From Phycisphaerae bacterium (GTDB lineage: Bacteria; Planctomycetota; Phycisphaerae; Tepidisphaerales; Tepidisphaeraceae): DNA of 64,000 bases. The stretch spans positions 27,282-91,281 of the forward strand of contig BPJO01000015.1 in assembly GCA_026004655.1 (NCBI GenBank), read 5' to 3'. Shown here in pieces: positions 8,798-17,410 of the stretch. The notes below the pieces were generated by a model. That model made no database searches, had not been told where the DNA came from, and saw only the letters and a list, made by a program, of their open reading frames with translations. The position numbers and the translations under genes are program-made. The first letter of the stretch is position 1. Every line of letters starts with the position of its first letter.

Positions 8798-10291
8798 GTC
8801 GCCTCCGTCTGTCCGATGGCCTGTGCTAAAAGCGAATGTTCATTCCAATCCTTGACATCCCGGACCGGACCGAGGATACCCCGGTTCATCACCGCGATTC
8901 GATCGCAAACCCCAAGCAGTTCCGGGATATAGCTGCTGACCATCAAAACGGCCGCGCCTTTGACTGCTAATTCATTGATCAGATCGTAAATCATTGCTTT
9001 GGCGCCGATATCCACCCCACGGGTCGGTTCATCCATCAGTAAAACGTCCACCCCGTGATGAAGCAGTCTGGCGATCGCGACCTTTTGCTGGTTTCCTCCG
9101 GATAAGTCCTGAACCAACTGACGCGGGGAACGACACTTGATGGCTAATTTTCGAACCCACGTTTCGGATGCCCGGTCCTGCCACGCGGGTGAAACCCAAA
9201 ATGGCATTTTGGAAAGTGTCAGATTGTCTGCGATCGAAAGCCCGACCGCTAATCCCTCGGTTTTTTCGGTCTTCGCTGACCATTCCCATCCCTTGCGCCC
9301 ATCGTTGACGGGGAACCGCCGGCCCGGGAAAATGTGCAACACGGATTTGACCCTTTTTGACCGGATCCAGACCAAAAATCGTACGCAACAGTTCTGTGCG
9401 ACCAGCTCCGACTAGTCCCGCAATACCCAGAACCTCCCCCCGTTTCAGTTCAAGGGTTGCTTCGCGTGGTCTGAGTTGTCCCGCCAAACTGCTGACTTCG
9501 AGCACCGTTTCGCCCGCGGTATGATGGGTGCGAGGATACAGTTCATCCACATTCCGCCCCACCATCAACCGGATGATCTGCGTATCGGTTGCGGATCGAA
9601 CTTCCCCTTCTCCCACACTAGCCCCGTCTCGCAAAACCGTAAAACGATCCGCTATGGCTCGCACTTCTTCCAAAAAGTGAGAAATGTAAATGATCCCCAT
9701 CCCCTGCCCCCGAAGCCGACGGAGCATCTCAAATAACTTTTCGATGTCCCGACGGGTTAAAGAACTCGTCGGCTCGTCGAAAACCAACACTTTGGAACCC
9801 AAAACCAACGCGCGGGCAATTTCTATCAACTGTTGTTGAGCGATTGATAAATCCCCCGCGCGTCGAGCAGGGTCAATATCGTCATGACCGATCTCGGACA
9901 GTGCCCGGGTTGCCCGATGACGCATCTCAGACCAGTTGATGACAGGCCCGTATGTCGGTTCCACCCCCAAAAGAATGTTTTCCATCACGGACAAATCGGG
10001 GGCGATCGACAATTCCTGGTAAATCATCGCAACGCCTCGCCGACGGGCTTCCAAGGGATTCCGTGGACGATACCCTTCTCCCAGCAGTTCCATCCGGCCT
10101 TCATCCGGTAAGTGAGCACCGGACAAGGTCTTCATCAACGTACTTTTACCTGCCCCATTCTCACCGATTAATGCCAGGATCTCTCCCGCATGGAGCGTCA
10201 GATCCACGCCTTTGAGCGCATGAGTCGGACCAAAACGCTTATGGACACCCCGCATCACCAGTAAAGGAGAATCCGAACGATCGTCCGACAT
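8794..10291 (-). CDS. rbsA: Ribose-type ABC transporter ATP-binding protein (RbsA-like), one frameshift
   Basis: Double ATPase of the sugar importer, working on the cytoplasmic face with RbsC. From the ATG at 10291, domain 1 has Walker A GENGAGKST (near residue 42), signature LSIAQQQ and Walker B VLVFDEPTSSL. Domain 2 starts with GLVGAGRTELL, where the usual lysine of Walker A is replaced as is typical for this family, and ends with LSGGNQQKVAIA and VLLMDEPTRGVD. The frame breaks at the A6 run at about 9261-9266. With one A removed, EDRK reads on into TEGLAVGLSIADNL and the protein becomes about 498 residues, normal for RbsA. The start lies two bases after the rbsB stop. Probably intact in the organism. 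Confidence 0.9.
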
Positions 10292-10293
10292 GA

Positions 10294-11301
10294 TCAAGGT
10301 TCCAAGGTAACAGCTTTGATTTCGGGGGTATCAATATTCTCTTTGGTTACGGTTGCGGTTGCAGTTGCAATCTGTTTCTCTATCGGTTCACCTCTCAAAT
10401 GTTTGAGCATGGTTTTAACACCCATGTATCCCATGGTCTTGGGATCCTGAGTAACAATTGCAGCGACTTTACCTTCGCGAATGCCTTTTAATAACACCTC
10501 ATGAGCGTCAAAACCGACGAAAGGCGCGTCGATCTTGATCCCTTGGGCTCGCATTTCGTCGATCTTTCGGAGCATTCCGATGGCGGTAGGTTGATTGGAG
10601 GCAAAAATCCCGTCCACCATCAGTTGATTGTTTCGGGTATGGCGTCTTAACAGTGCGTCGGCCGTATCGGCTGCATCTGTCGTTGAGCCGCTACCTTTGG
10701 TGTACATCGACTCGACCACCTCCATTCCGGCTGCCTTGATCCCGTCGATGAAACCGCTCTCACGGGCTTCGGTCGAACCCGATCCTTCAAGAAACCGCAA
10801 CATGATGACTTTTCCGCCGTGGGGTTTGTTGTTTCCGATTGATTGCACAAGTGCTGCTGCAGCCTGTTGTCCGGCAGCATAGTTGTCGGTCGCGATGACC
10901 GAGATCGGTTTGTCTGAATTGAGAGTCGAATCGATCAGAATCACTGGAATACCCCTTGCCACTGCACTTTCCACCGGACGCACTAAGGCGTCCACATTCG
11001 TGGGCGCAATCACAATTCCCGCCACACCCTTATTAACCATGTTATCCACCAGGTCGGCTTGCTGGGTGTGATTGGTCTCGGCATCTGGACCGTTCCACAG
11101 AATAGAGACCTTTTCCTCCTCCGCAGCCTGTTTGGCACCGGATTCAACCGCTTTCCAGTAAGCGTTTACCGTACTTTTAGCGATCACCGCAATCGGTTTT
11201 TGACTAGAAGACCCATCCGACGACGTCCCCTCGGACTTACCACAACCGGCCAATATCAATCCACCAATAACCAAACCGAATAGTAGAGAACCGTATTTCA
11301 T
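10294..11301 (-). CDS. rbsB: Ribose-type ABC transporter substrate-binding lipoprotein
   Basis: A 335-residue periplasmic-binding-protein type I lipoprotein that captures a sugar and hands it to RbsC. The ATG at 11301 is chosen because GAGGAG lies just before it and because it gives a classic lipoprotein signal, MKYGSLLFG...LAGC, with Cys20 as the lipidated residue. The upstream in-frame extension lacks such support. Family features include PIAVIAKSTVNAYWKAVESG, GIVIAPTN, ATDNYAAGQQAA and FVGFDAHEVL. It heads the rbsB-rbsA-rbsC operon. The exact sugar cannot be read from sequence; no ribokinase or other catabolic gene is adjacent. Confidence 0.92.
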   Translation of the reverse strand: MKYGSLLFGLVIGGLILAGCGKSEGTSSDGSSSQKPIAVIAKSTVNAYWKAVESGAKQAAEEEKVSILWNGPDAETNHTQQADLVDNMVNKGVAGIVIAPTNVDALVRPVESAVARGIPVILIDSTLNSDKPISVIATDNYAAGQQAAAALVQSIGNNKPHGGKVIMLRFLEGSGSTEARESGFIDGIKAAGMEVVESMYTKGSGSTTDAADTADALLRRHTRNNQLMVDGIFASNQPTAIGMLRKIDEMRAQGIKIDAPFVGFDAHEVLLKGIREGKVAAIVTQDPKTMGYMGVKTMLKHLRGEPIEKQIATATATVTKENIDTPEIKAVTLEP

Positions 11302-11446
11302 AATCACTCCTCGATTTGCCTTTGCATTTGTCGCACATCTGCAAAGGCGAAGCAAGTCATGATTATGATGATCACATACAAAGCCCGGTCAGGGCATGTT
11401 ATCACAAGCCTGATACTGACAGGATTTTGGCATTCCGTACAACCGG

Positions 11447-11472
11447 TTCTCCGGTCGAGCACGACCGGAGAA
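11447..11472. repeat. Perfect 11-bp hairpin downstream of the GH-A-like hydrolase gene
   Basis: Arms 11447-11457 and 11462-11472 are exact reverse complements (ttctccggtcg) around a four-base loop. It lies 33 bases after the stop of the hydrolase gene and about 146 bases before rbsB, so it could end the upstream transcript. There is no T-run on either side, so it is not a standard intrinsic terminator. Confidence 0.6.
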
Positions 11473-11504
11473 GAACACCGAATGCAATTGCAGAAGAGGA
11501 CCGA

Positions 11505-13094
11505 TCAGAAACCCTTGGACACAGAAGGTTGAGCTGTAACTTTGCGATGCCAGTCAAACGTAGCCTTGGCCTTTGGGATGTCCTCGATCTGCTGATGCCA
11601 CGATTCCAACAACCCCCACATTCCCCACTTGGTCCAGCGTGAAGTCGATGCGAACATACAAATCAAGCCACCACCTTCAGCTTGCCAAGCTTCCAGATAT
11701 CGTGAATACAACTCACCCATTTGAGGGGACCGATTGACCTGCTTAAATAGTTCGATGAGCCTCTGGTTATTTTCCGCTCCCTGGATTCCGGTCAGGTGCT
11801 GACCGGCTTCGTAAGCCACTAGTTCGAGACCGAACTCCTCTGCTATTTGTTTATGCTCCCGGATCTGCTGGATCGTCTTAGGCAAGATCTCGTGATTCAG
11901 ATGATTGATGACTTGCTCTATGCTCCAGTCAACAACGGTTCGGGCATCCAGTTTTCCGTCGGAACTTTCTGGTTTGAGATTCATACCCAGATAAGGCGCG
12001 ATAGCCAGGACGTCCGCATTCTTATACGTGTTTTCAAAACGAAGCATTTGCCGTGCGGTATATGGATTCTCCGAGTGGGCTGAAATCACACGCACGAGAC
12101 GATCTTTTCCACCAAACTCCTGTTCGAAAATCTGAAAAATCTCAACTGACCTTCTGGCCGTATATAACCACCCGGCTTCCCATCCCTTGTCTGAAAGTCC
12201 CAGTTGAATCCCCCGTTCTCGGGCATATCGCGACTGAGCAAACAGGCTGTTCCATAATTCGTTGCTGTACTCGATATAAATTTTGAGAGATGGGTCAACG
12301 GCATCTCTGAGCAATCTCGCCATATTTCGTACGTAGTCGTCATCCGCTTGATGGGGCACACAAAACCATGGATCGATCTTCAGTGTGTTGGAGAGTTGGA
12401 CCATAACTTCCAGCGGCACCCCTCTTTTGGAGGCCCACGAAGCATCTTCAACGACCGGACGATCTTTCCATGACACGACGGGATTATTATTGGTCCGCAT
12501 CCAGTCCATGAACCGCAACGCCTTCATTCCCGACCATCGGTCCAGAAATTGTTGTCGAAAAATCCCAGATTTTTCCGGATCGGTATCGGGAAAGTACACA
12601 CGAATATTGCGGACATAATCTTCCGGGTCTGTTTCCCTTAACTGCAGGAATACGGATTTTCTACTACCTTCGGGTACGAAAATGATCTTTCCGGGACTCT
12701 CGGAGATGATTTTTGAGTGAGTCAACTCCAGTCGACCCTTTCCGTCATATAACAGGGTAAACTGTCCCTCGGGATAAACGAACGGTTCGTCGGCAATAAA
12801 AAGGACCGTTTCAGCCCAACAGTCCGGTTCGAGTTTTCGAACATACCCTCGTTCATCTAAATGCAGTTCAGGACCTTCTCCCCAACCGGCCCCTTTTTGT
12901 TGACTGATCCACCTTCGGCTCATCTTGAATTGATCGTTGAACGGAAGCTCGGTGTTCCAGTCATTCACCGAAGTCAGATTGATTCCGGCTCCTACACTCG
13001 AGATTCTTCGAGCGGGTGTCTCGGCCTGAGCCCCATCGACTCCGAACAAAATTGAACCAAAAAACAGTATGACTGCGAGCAGCTGCTTCATCAT
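11505..13094 (-). CDS. Secreted glycoside-hydrolase-like protein (clan GH-A fold, cellulase-like)
   Basis: A 529-residue exported protein with a clear signal peptide (MMKQLLAVILFFGSILF...AQA, cleavage near residue 24). The C-terminal two thirds look like a clan GH-A TIM barrel: RFMDWMRTNNN at 194-204, an Asn-Glu pair (N278-E279 in EYSNELWN) in the position of the acid/base, and Glu429 in VAYEAGQH in the position of the nucleophile. The N-terminal part (about 35-180) is beta-rich and could bind carbohydrate. Similar proteins are often annotated as cellulose-binding-domain proteins; the substrate is unknown. It lies between the sugar importer and the pseudopilin/PEP-CTERM cluster, which fits a polysaccharide-degrading role. 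Confidence 0.72.
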   Translation of the reverse strand: MMKQLLAVILFFGSILFGVDGAQAETPARRISSVGAGINLTSVNDWNTELPFNDQFKMSRRWISQQKGAGWGEGPELHLDERGYVRKLEPDCWAETVLFIADEPFVYPEGQFTLLYDGKGRLELTHSKIISESPGKIIFVPEGSRKSVFLQLRETDPEDYVRNIRVYFPDTDPEKSGIFRQQFLDRWSGMKALRFMDWMRTNNNPVVSWKDRPVVEDASWASKRGVPLEVMVQLSNTLKIDPWFCVPHQADDDYVRNMARLLRDAVDPSLKIYIEYSNELWNSLFAQSRYARERGIQLGLSDKGWEAGWLYTARRSVEIFQIFEQEFGGKDRLVRVISAHSENPYTARQMLRFENTYKNADVLAIAPYLGMNLKPESSDGKLDARTVVDWSIEQVINHLNHEILPKTIQQIREHKQIAEEFGLELVAYEAGQHLTGIQGAENNQRLIELFKQVNRSPQMGELYSRYLEAWQAEGGGLICMFASTSRWTKWGMWGLLESWHQQIEDIPKAKATFDWHRKVTAQPSVSKGF

Positions 13095-13119
13095 AGAGGG
13101 GCACCTTTAAAAACTCCGC

Positions 13120-13980
13120 TCAGGAATTGGGATCGCTGTCTTGACGCCGTTTCGGGTATATTTTGAACTCACCTGAAGTATAAGCGGCTCGAAGATCTCC
13201 AAACGAACGGGCACTACCATCGAAAAACAGAAGATTGGTCCGACGAGAATGACGGTTGGCGTAAAAATCTCGGGGTAATGGAAACCCAGACGTATATCCA
13301 ATGATCGGACGTGCTTGCCAGCCAGCTCCTGCGGTGTGGTTGAATAGATGCCCGTGCCCGTCCAGAGCAACAAGGGTTCGGCTTGGATCATTCACCTGAC
13401 CAATCCGGAATAAACGATTCCGATACTCCGAAATTGCCTGCGACGCATTCTGATATCTGTTTCGAATCGGCCAACTGTTGAACATAACAGCATAGCTGAT
13501 GGGACGGCCGTTTCCGTCAGTATAACCCGGGTTCCGATCGGCCGGGCAGATAAAAGGACTGTCACGACGTTGAAACATATTTCCGGGTTGACTGGTATTA
13601 CCTCCACGACCTACCCGACTACCCGCCGAGGTCGGGAGGTTACGCAGATAAGCACCGAGAAACGGGTGATCCGACCAAGCCGCTATCTCGATCGATGCCG
13701 GATAGTCATAACCGGCATCACGGGGTGTGATGAAATTCCCGTTACTATCCTCAAAACCTTCTGCAGGTGGTACCATTCCCCGGTACTGATTCGTGTATAA
13801 GACCAACGCTTGTCCGATCTGACGCAAGTTGCTCAGGCAATTGACCGAAGCAGCTGAGGCACGGGCCTTGGAAAGTGCGGGAATCAATAAGCTGATCAAG
13901 ATGGATATGATCCCGATCACGACCAGCAGTTCGACCAAAGTGAACCCTTCCTTCACTTGAGCCTGTCTCATGATCTTCAT
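13120..13980 (-). CDS. Prepilin-type N-terminal cleavage/methylation protein (DUF1559-like pseudopilin)
   Basis: A 286-residue protein with a type IV prepilin leader: a short positive N-terminus, then the cleavage site before [24 protein letters not shown] at residue 13, with the essential Glu at mature position 5. The remainder has the [12 protein letters not shown] segment and the C-terminal [18 protein letters not shown] typical of the planctomycete DUF1559 / 'H-X9-DG' group. Such proteins are anchored in the membrane and matured by a prepilin peptidase; their function is unknown, but expansion in planctomycetes is known. AGGAG lies before the ATG. It sits between the hydrolase and the SGNH-type gene, all on the minus strand with short gaps, probably one operon. 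Confidence 0.88.
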   Translation of the reverse strand: MKIMRQAQVKEGFTLVELLVVIGIISILISLLIPALSKARASAASVNCLSNLRQIGQALVLYTNQYRGMVPPAEGFEDSNGNFITPRDAGYDYPASIEIAAWSDHPFLGAYLRNLPTSAGSRVGRGGNTSQPGNMFQRRDSPFICPADRNPGYTDGNGRPISYAVMFNSWPIRNRYQNASQAISEYRNRLFRIGQVNDPSRTLVALDGHGHLFNHTAGAGWQARPIIGYTSGFPLPRDFYANRHSRRTNLLFFDGSARSFGDLRAAYTSGEFKIYPKRRQDSDPNS

Positions 13981-14019
13981 GACCGCGCTCCTTTCAAAAA
14001 ACGCACTTTCCAGAGAGTT

Positions 14020-15132
14020 TTAAGACTCGAATCGACGACGCCTTAACAAGGCGTACATGGGGATCAGACCGGATGCAACGACAGTCGGTTCAGGAATGCC
14101 TGCATAGGGATGGGTACGGACGACATCCCAGACGGCCTGCTGGATATCAGCAATAGTTTGATCAGTGATAGAGGGTAAACCCGGATCAAGAATCATCCCG
14201 GGAAAGTTAAAATCCGCCGACCGAAACGCCGGGTTGTCCGAAGCCAGTTTATATGCATTTGGTACGATCAAGCCCGTCGGATTATCCTTAAACAAAGTCG
14301 CGTAAAACGTGGTTCCGACAATAAACTGTCCCAGATTGCCGAAATGGATGCCGTCCGGGTAGAGGATGTTGATATCCAATACGCCGGGGGTTTCGGTAAA
14401 CAGAGTATTCCCTGTAATCCCCCGGATTCGCCCGTCTCGAAGTCGTTGGTCGATCTCAAGCAACACGTCTCCGACAGGGATCATCCGGATCTCTGGCCCG
14501 GTACCCGCATTCTGAGTACGTAACACAGCGAGAAGTTGCTCAAAATAATCCTGGTTCTCAAGATTGTTGATATCTGTACTGGACGGGTTGTATGTCTTGC
14601 TCCATGCAGTAGCGTAATTGATCGGTAACCATTGTGAAACGCCGGGCGCGACCCGGGCACGCCTCGGCCAACGCGAATAAACATATACCTGCGTATTCGA
14701 GTTTGCAGGAAGCGTTCGAACCAAGTTGATAAACCGCTGAGCATAGTCCATATCATTCGTCAACGGTCGATCAAACGGCTGGAGTGTCAGAACGTCCCAA
14801 GTGCTGCCCGGAAGTGCAACATCGTACCACTGTCCGGACGGTTCAACCGAACCCCCTCTCGGCGTATTCCAGATATATTCAAGAGGTGAACCGGGGATAG
14901 TATGCCTACCATACTGATAGACCATCCCTCGATCGGGATTGGCTTGGACCATCGCTTTCAAGGCGCTGTAACGAAGCGTATCCGTCACGCTATTACCAAT
15001 ATGATAAACTCGTAGTTCTGTTGCACGTGCGGACATAGACATGACCAATAAACTGAAAACGACGGCTGCTAAACCAACAACACTTTGAGGGATCCGACAC
15101 AAAGACCAAAAGTTTTGCCTTGAGTATTTCAT
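14020..15132 (-). CDS. PEP-CTERM protein with SGNH/GDSL-hydrolase-like domain
   Basis: A 370-residue exported protein. The signal peptide ends near residue 38 (SMSARAT). The mature part begins RVYHIGNSVTDTLRY, where the Gly-Asn-Ser element resembles block I of SGNH hydrolases, and towards the end has YPDGIHFGNLGQ, a candidate Asp-x-x-His catalytic pair. The C-terminus is a PEP-CTERM sorting tail: IPEP, a hydrophobic stretch, then LRRRRFES. It is probably a surface-retained esterase or deacetylase acting on polysaccharide, but activity is inferred only from these motifs. A GGAGAA ribosome-binding site precedes the ATG. The upstream gene is another PEP-CTERM protein, separated by a perfect 17-bp hairpin. 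Confidence 0.75.
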   Translation of the reverse strand: MKYSRQNFWSLCRIPQSVVGLAAVVFSLLVMSMSARATELRVYHIGNSVTDTLRYSALKAMVQANPDRGMVYQYGRHTIPGSPLEYIWNTPRGGSVEPSGQWYDVALPGSTWDVLTLQPFDRPLTNDMDYAQRFINLVRTLPANSNTQVYVYSRWPRRARVAPGVSQWLPINYATAWSKTYNPSSTDINNLENQDYFEQLLAVLRTQNAGTGPEIRMIPVGDVLLEIDQRLRDGRIRGITGNTLFTETPGVLDINILYPDGIHFGNLGQFIVGTTFYATLFKDNPTGLIVPNAYKLASDNPAFRSADFNFPGMILDPGLPSITDQTIADIQQAVWDVVRTHPYAGIPEPTVVASGLIPMYALLRRRRFES

Positions 15133-15216
15133 GAGATGCGGTTCTCCGGTGTGCTTTCAAGACATTACTTGCATGCATCGACAAATAATCGCCGCTCGAT
15201 AGCGATTTACTAAGTG

Positions 15217-15255
15217 TTGTGTAACGCGTTTGCGGTTAGCAAACGCGTTACACAA
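15217..15255. repeat. Perfect 17-bp inverted repeat between two PEP-CTERM genes
   Basis: Arms 15217-15233 and 15239-15255 are exact reverse complements (ttgtgtaacgcgtttgc) around the loop ggtta. Each arm contains AACGCGTT, itself a palindrome of the kind seen in LacI/GalR-family operators. No T-run follows on either strand. It may be a terminator stem for the upstream PEP-CTERM gene or a regulator site. Confidence 0.65.
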
Positions 15256-15272
15256 GAACTCGCGACCAAGAA

Positions 15273-15971
15273 CTACACGCGACGACGTCGGACCAACATC
15301 CCAGCGATCGAACCAAGCATCAGTAAACCGGAAGGTTCGGGTATAACGTTGCCCTCAAACGTGAGATCATCAAAATCGATTGTGTTGGTATTAGTAGGCG
15401 TCCAGATGTAAAAACGAAAAGTGACCGGAGCGGCCAAATTATCGTATCCAGAGCCTAATGTGATCGTGTTATTGTGAAATGTACTGGTGCTGCGGACCAA
15501 TGGCTCATCCGGCTGTACCAGCAGTGGGCTCGAAAAACTATCCACACTAGAATAAACAGCAAACCCTCGGGGTTGGGAGGTTCCGCCCCGGAACGAGGTA
15601 AACTTGATCGTATCCAGATCGATCGTGTATCCGCTGGATGGGGTTAGTGTAACGTACCAATACACACCATTGGAAACCGCTTCGCTCTGATCATTCACAT
15701 CATTTGAACTCGGCGATACAGATAAGAAAGGATTCGAACTACCTCCTGTGTAGCTACTGGATGTCGTATTGTGATTGAATGCGTTAAAGAGGGAGTTCGA
15801 GCTGCGTGTCACATTAGAAGCAGTGAGATTAGGGTCGGTTACATGTGGACCCAATTGCCCGAAATTGTACTGTGCGACGACCGCTGCCAACACCTCACTC
15901 GACGAAGCGCTCAGAACCGCAACGCCTGCACCTATCCCAACCACCGAATGAATGAACCGAACTGTTTTCAT
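15273..15971 (-). CDS. PEP-CTERM sorting domain protein, beta-sandwich-like
   Basis: A 232-residue exported protein. The signal peptide covers about residues 1-29 (ending SEVLA-A). The mature part is rich in Ser, Thr and Asn with alternating hydrophobic residues, typical of a beta-sandwich, but I recognise no catalytic motif. The tail VIPEPSGLLMLGSIAGMLVRRRRV is a canonical PEP-CTERM signal handled by exosortase, which suggests surface display. AAGGAGG lies at good spacing before the ATG. It is divergent from the XylR-like regulator, with about 110 bases between the starts, so that regulator is the obvious candidate to control this cluster. Confidence 0.82.
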   Translation of the reverse strand: MKTVRFIHSVVGIGAGVAVLSASSSEVLAAVVAQYNFGQLGPHVTDPNLTASNVTRSSNSLFNAFNHNTTSSSYTGGSSNPFLSVSPSSNDVNDQSEAVSNGVYWYVTLTPSSGYTIDLDTIKFTSFRGGTSQPRGFAVYSSVDSFSSPLLVQPDEPLVRSTSTFHNNTITLGSGYDNLAAPVTFRFYIWTPTNTNTIDFDDLTFEGNVIPEPSGLLMLGSIAGMLVRRRRV

Positions 15972-16044
15972 CTCATCCTCCTTTACTATGTGTGAAACCT
16001 GAGAGATGACGTACTGAATAGTAACAAGCCGTGAGGTGGGTCGC

Positions 16045-16073
16045 TTGAATAATTAGTAAATCTTTTATATATT
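16045..16073 (+). promoter_or_regulatory. Sigma-70-like promoter of the XylR-like regulator
   Basis: TTGAAT at 16045-16050 and TATATT at 16068-16073 are separated by 17 bases. The predicted start of transcription (about 16080) falls almost on the ATG at 16082 and no Shine-Dalgarno is present, so the message may be leaderless. Confidence 0.5.
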
Positions 16074-16081
16074 TTGGTCAT

Positions 16082-17248
16082 ATGAATGTTGCTGCTTACT
16101 TGATCCTGGGTCGCAACCCGTTCAATGCTGCCGACATCGTCCGAGCGATGGCCGAACGGGCGATTCAGCTAGGAATGAGCATCGACGTCGCGGATTCGGT
16201 GGAAGAAGTTCCTGCGCAACAAGGAGTCGGGTTGATTATGAGCCGGATCAATCGTTCGGACGCCGAACAGGCCGTTCGTCGAAGAATTCCGACCATCGCG
16301 CTGTTCGACCAGACACTATCTGACATCGTACCGGTGGTCGTTCCCGACGAACGAGGTCTGGGACGAATGGCAGCAGAACACCTGCTCAATCAAGGATTTA
16401 AAACCGTCAGTTTTTGTGGTCCGAAGATGCTCTGGTCGGTCCAACGGTTTGAAGGGTTCGAGCAGGTCATCCAGAGTTCGCAAGCCACCCTCCATGAACC
16501 ACTCATTGGGGAAACCTGGGCGGAATTGGAAACACCCGACATGATGCGTCAGTGGGTCGAAGGTCTCCCGTTACCGATAGGCGTGATGTGTGCCAATGAC
16601 AAACTGGCCGTTCGGCTTAGGAATACCGTTTTTGATACCGGACGAAGTGTACCCGAAGATGTAGCCATCGTCGGTGTCGATAACGATGAACTGAGATCTG
16701 GGTACGGACGGGTTTCCATCACCAGTGTTGGTTTGAACGCGGCCGCAATCGGTGCTCGTGCAGCAGACCTTCTAGCCGATATGGTCCGACGAGGAATCAC
16801 TCCCCCGTCGGTCACACAGGTCCCCCCAGGTGGTCTGTTCCGACGACGCTCAACCGACGTGTTGCGAATTTCTGATCCCGAAGTTTTGGCTGCGGTGAAA
16901 TATATAGCGTCCCATTTTCGTGACGGGATCCAGGTTGAGGATGTTTTAAACCACGTGATGGTTTCTCGGTCGACCTTGGATCGGCGTATGAAACAGTCCA
17001 TCGGACGAAGTTGCAGTGACGAAATCGAACGAATCCGAATCAGTCATGCTAAAAAGATGCTGACAGAGACTGATGCAGCCCTTTCAGAAATTGCGGCGGC
17101 CTGCGGATTCAACTATTTGTCGCATTTCTCCCACGCTTTTCGTCAAAAAGCCGGTCTATCACCTTCGCAGTATCGAAAGCTCCATCGTTTTACAGGGAAT
17201 CTTACCGAAAACCTGTCAATCCCATCACGGATTCAAGATTCAGGATAG
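16082..17248 (+). CDS. XylR-like regulator: LacI-type sensor domain plus AraC-type DNA-binding domain
   Basis: A 388-residue transcription factor with the unusual domain order of E. coli XylR. Residues about 1-265 form a periplasmic-binding-like sugar sensor of LacI/GalR type (VPDERGLGRMAAEHLLNQGF; PIGVMCANDKLAVRL; VAIVGVDNDEL). Residues about 275-375 form an AraC-type double helix-turn-helix (VSRSTLDRRMK, then EIAAACGFNYLSHFSHAFRQ and SPSQYRK). No N-terminal HTH of LacI type is present. It most likely senses a sugar and activates the divergent secreted carbohydrate cluster; the sugar-importer operon further along is another possible target. The ATG lacks a Shine-Dalgarno and may be the 5' end of the mRNA. 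Confidence 0.9.
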   Translation: MNVAAYLILGRNPFNAADIVRAMAERAIQLGMSIDVADSVEEVPAQQGVGLIMSRINRSDAEQAVRRRIPTIALFDQTLSDIVPVVVPDERGLGRMAAEHLLNQGFKTVSFCGPKMLWSVQRFEGFEQVIQSSQATLHEPLIGETWAELETPDMMRQWVEGLPLPIGVMCANDKLAVRLRNTVFDTGRSVPEDVAIVGVDNDELRSGYGRVSITSVGLNAAAIGARAADLLADMVRRGITPPSVTQVPPGGLFRRRSTDVLRISDPEVLAAVKYIASHFRDGIQVEDVLNHVMVSRSTLDRRMKQSIGRSCSDEIERIRISHAKKMLTETDAALSEIAAACGFNYLSHFSHAFRQKAGLSPSQYRKLHRFTGNLTENLSIPSRIQDSG

Positions 17249-17345
17249 AGACGACATATCGGCTGGAGGTCTAGACCGATTAACCCGGCGAGTTTGGGTC
17301 GGACGGTCTGAAAAGCGACTGTGACAATTCGTCTGCCGGTGAGTT

Positions 17346-17374
17346 TTGTCAGCACGCGTAATTGTCTCTATACT
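17346..17374 (+). promoter_or_regulatory. Sigma-70-like promoter of the sdh operon
   Basis: TTGTCA at 17346-17351 and TATACT at 17369-17374 with a 17-base spacer, close to consensus. It lies inside the longest possible sdhC reading frame, so the real sdhC start must be downstream, which supports the TTG at 17411. Confidence 0.6.
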
Positions 17375-17410
17375 CAAAGAGAAGTCATTGAACTGGAAAG
17401 GAGACGAACG

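Noticed and set aside
11302..11355. An 18-residue N-terminal extension of RbsB
   Set aside because: It would bury the lipoprotein signal, and GAGGAG supports the ATG at 11301.
17321..17410. Longer sdhC start at 17321
   Set aside because: It would place a near-consensus promoter inside the coding region. The TTG at 17411 has a strong ribosome-binding site.
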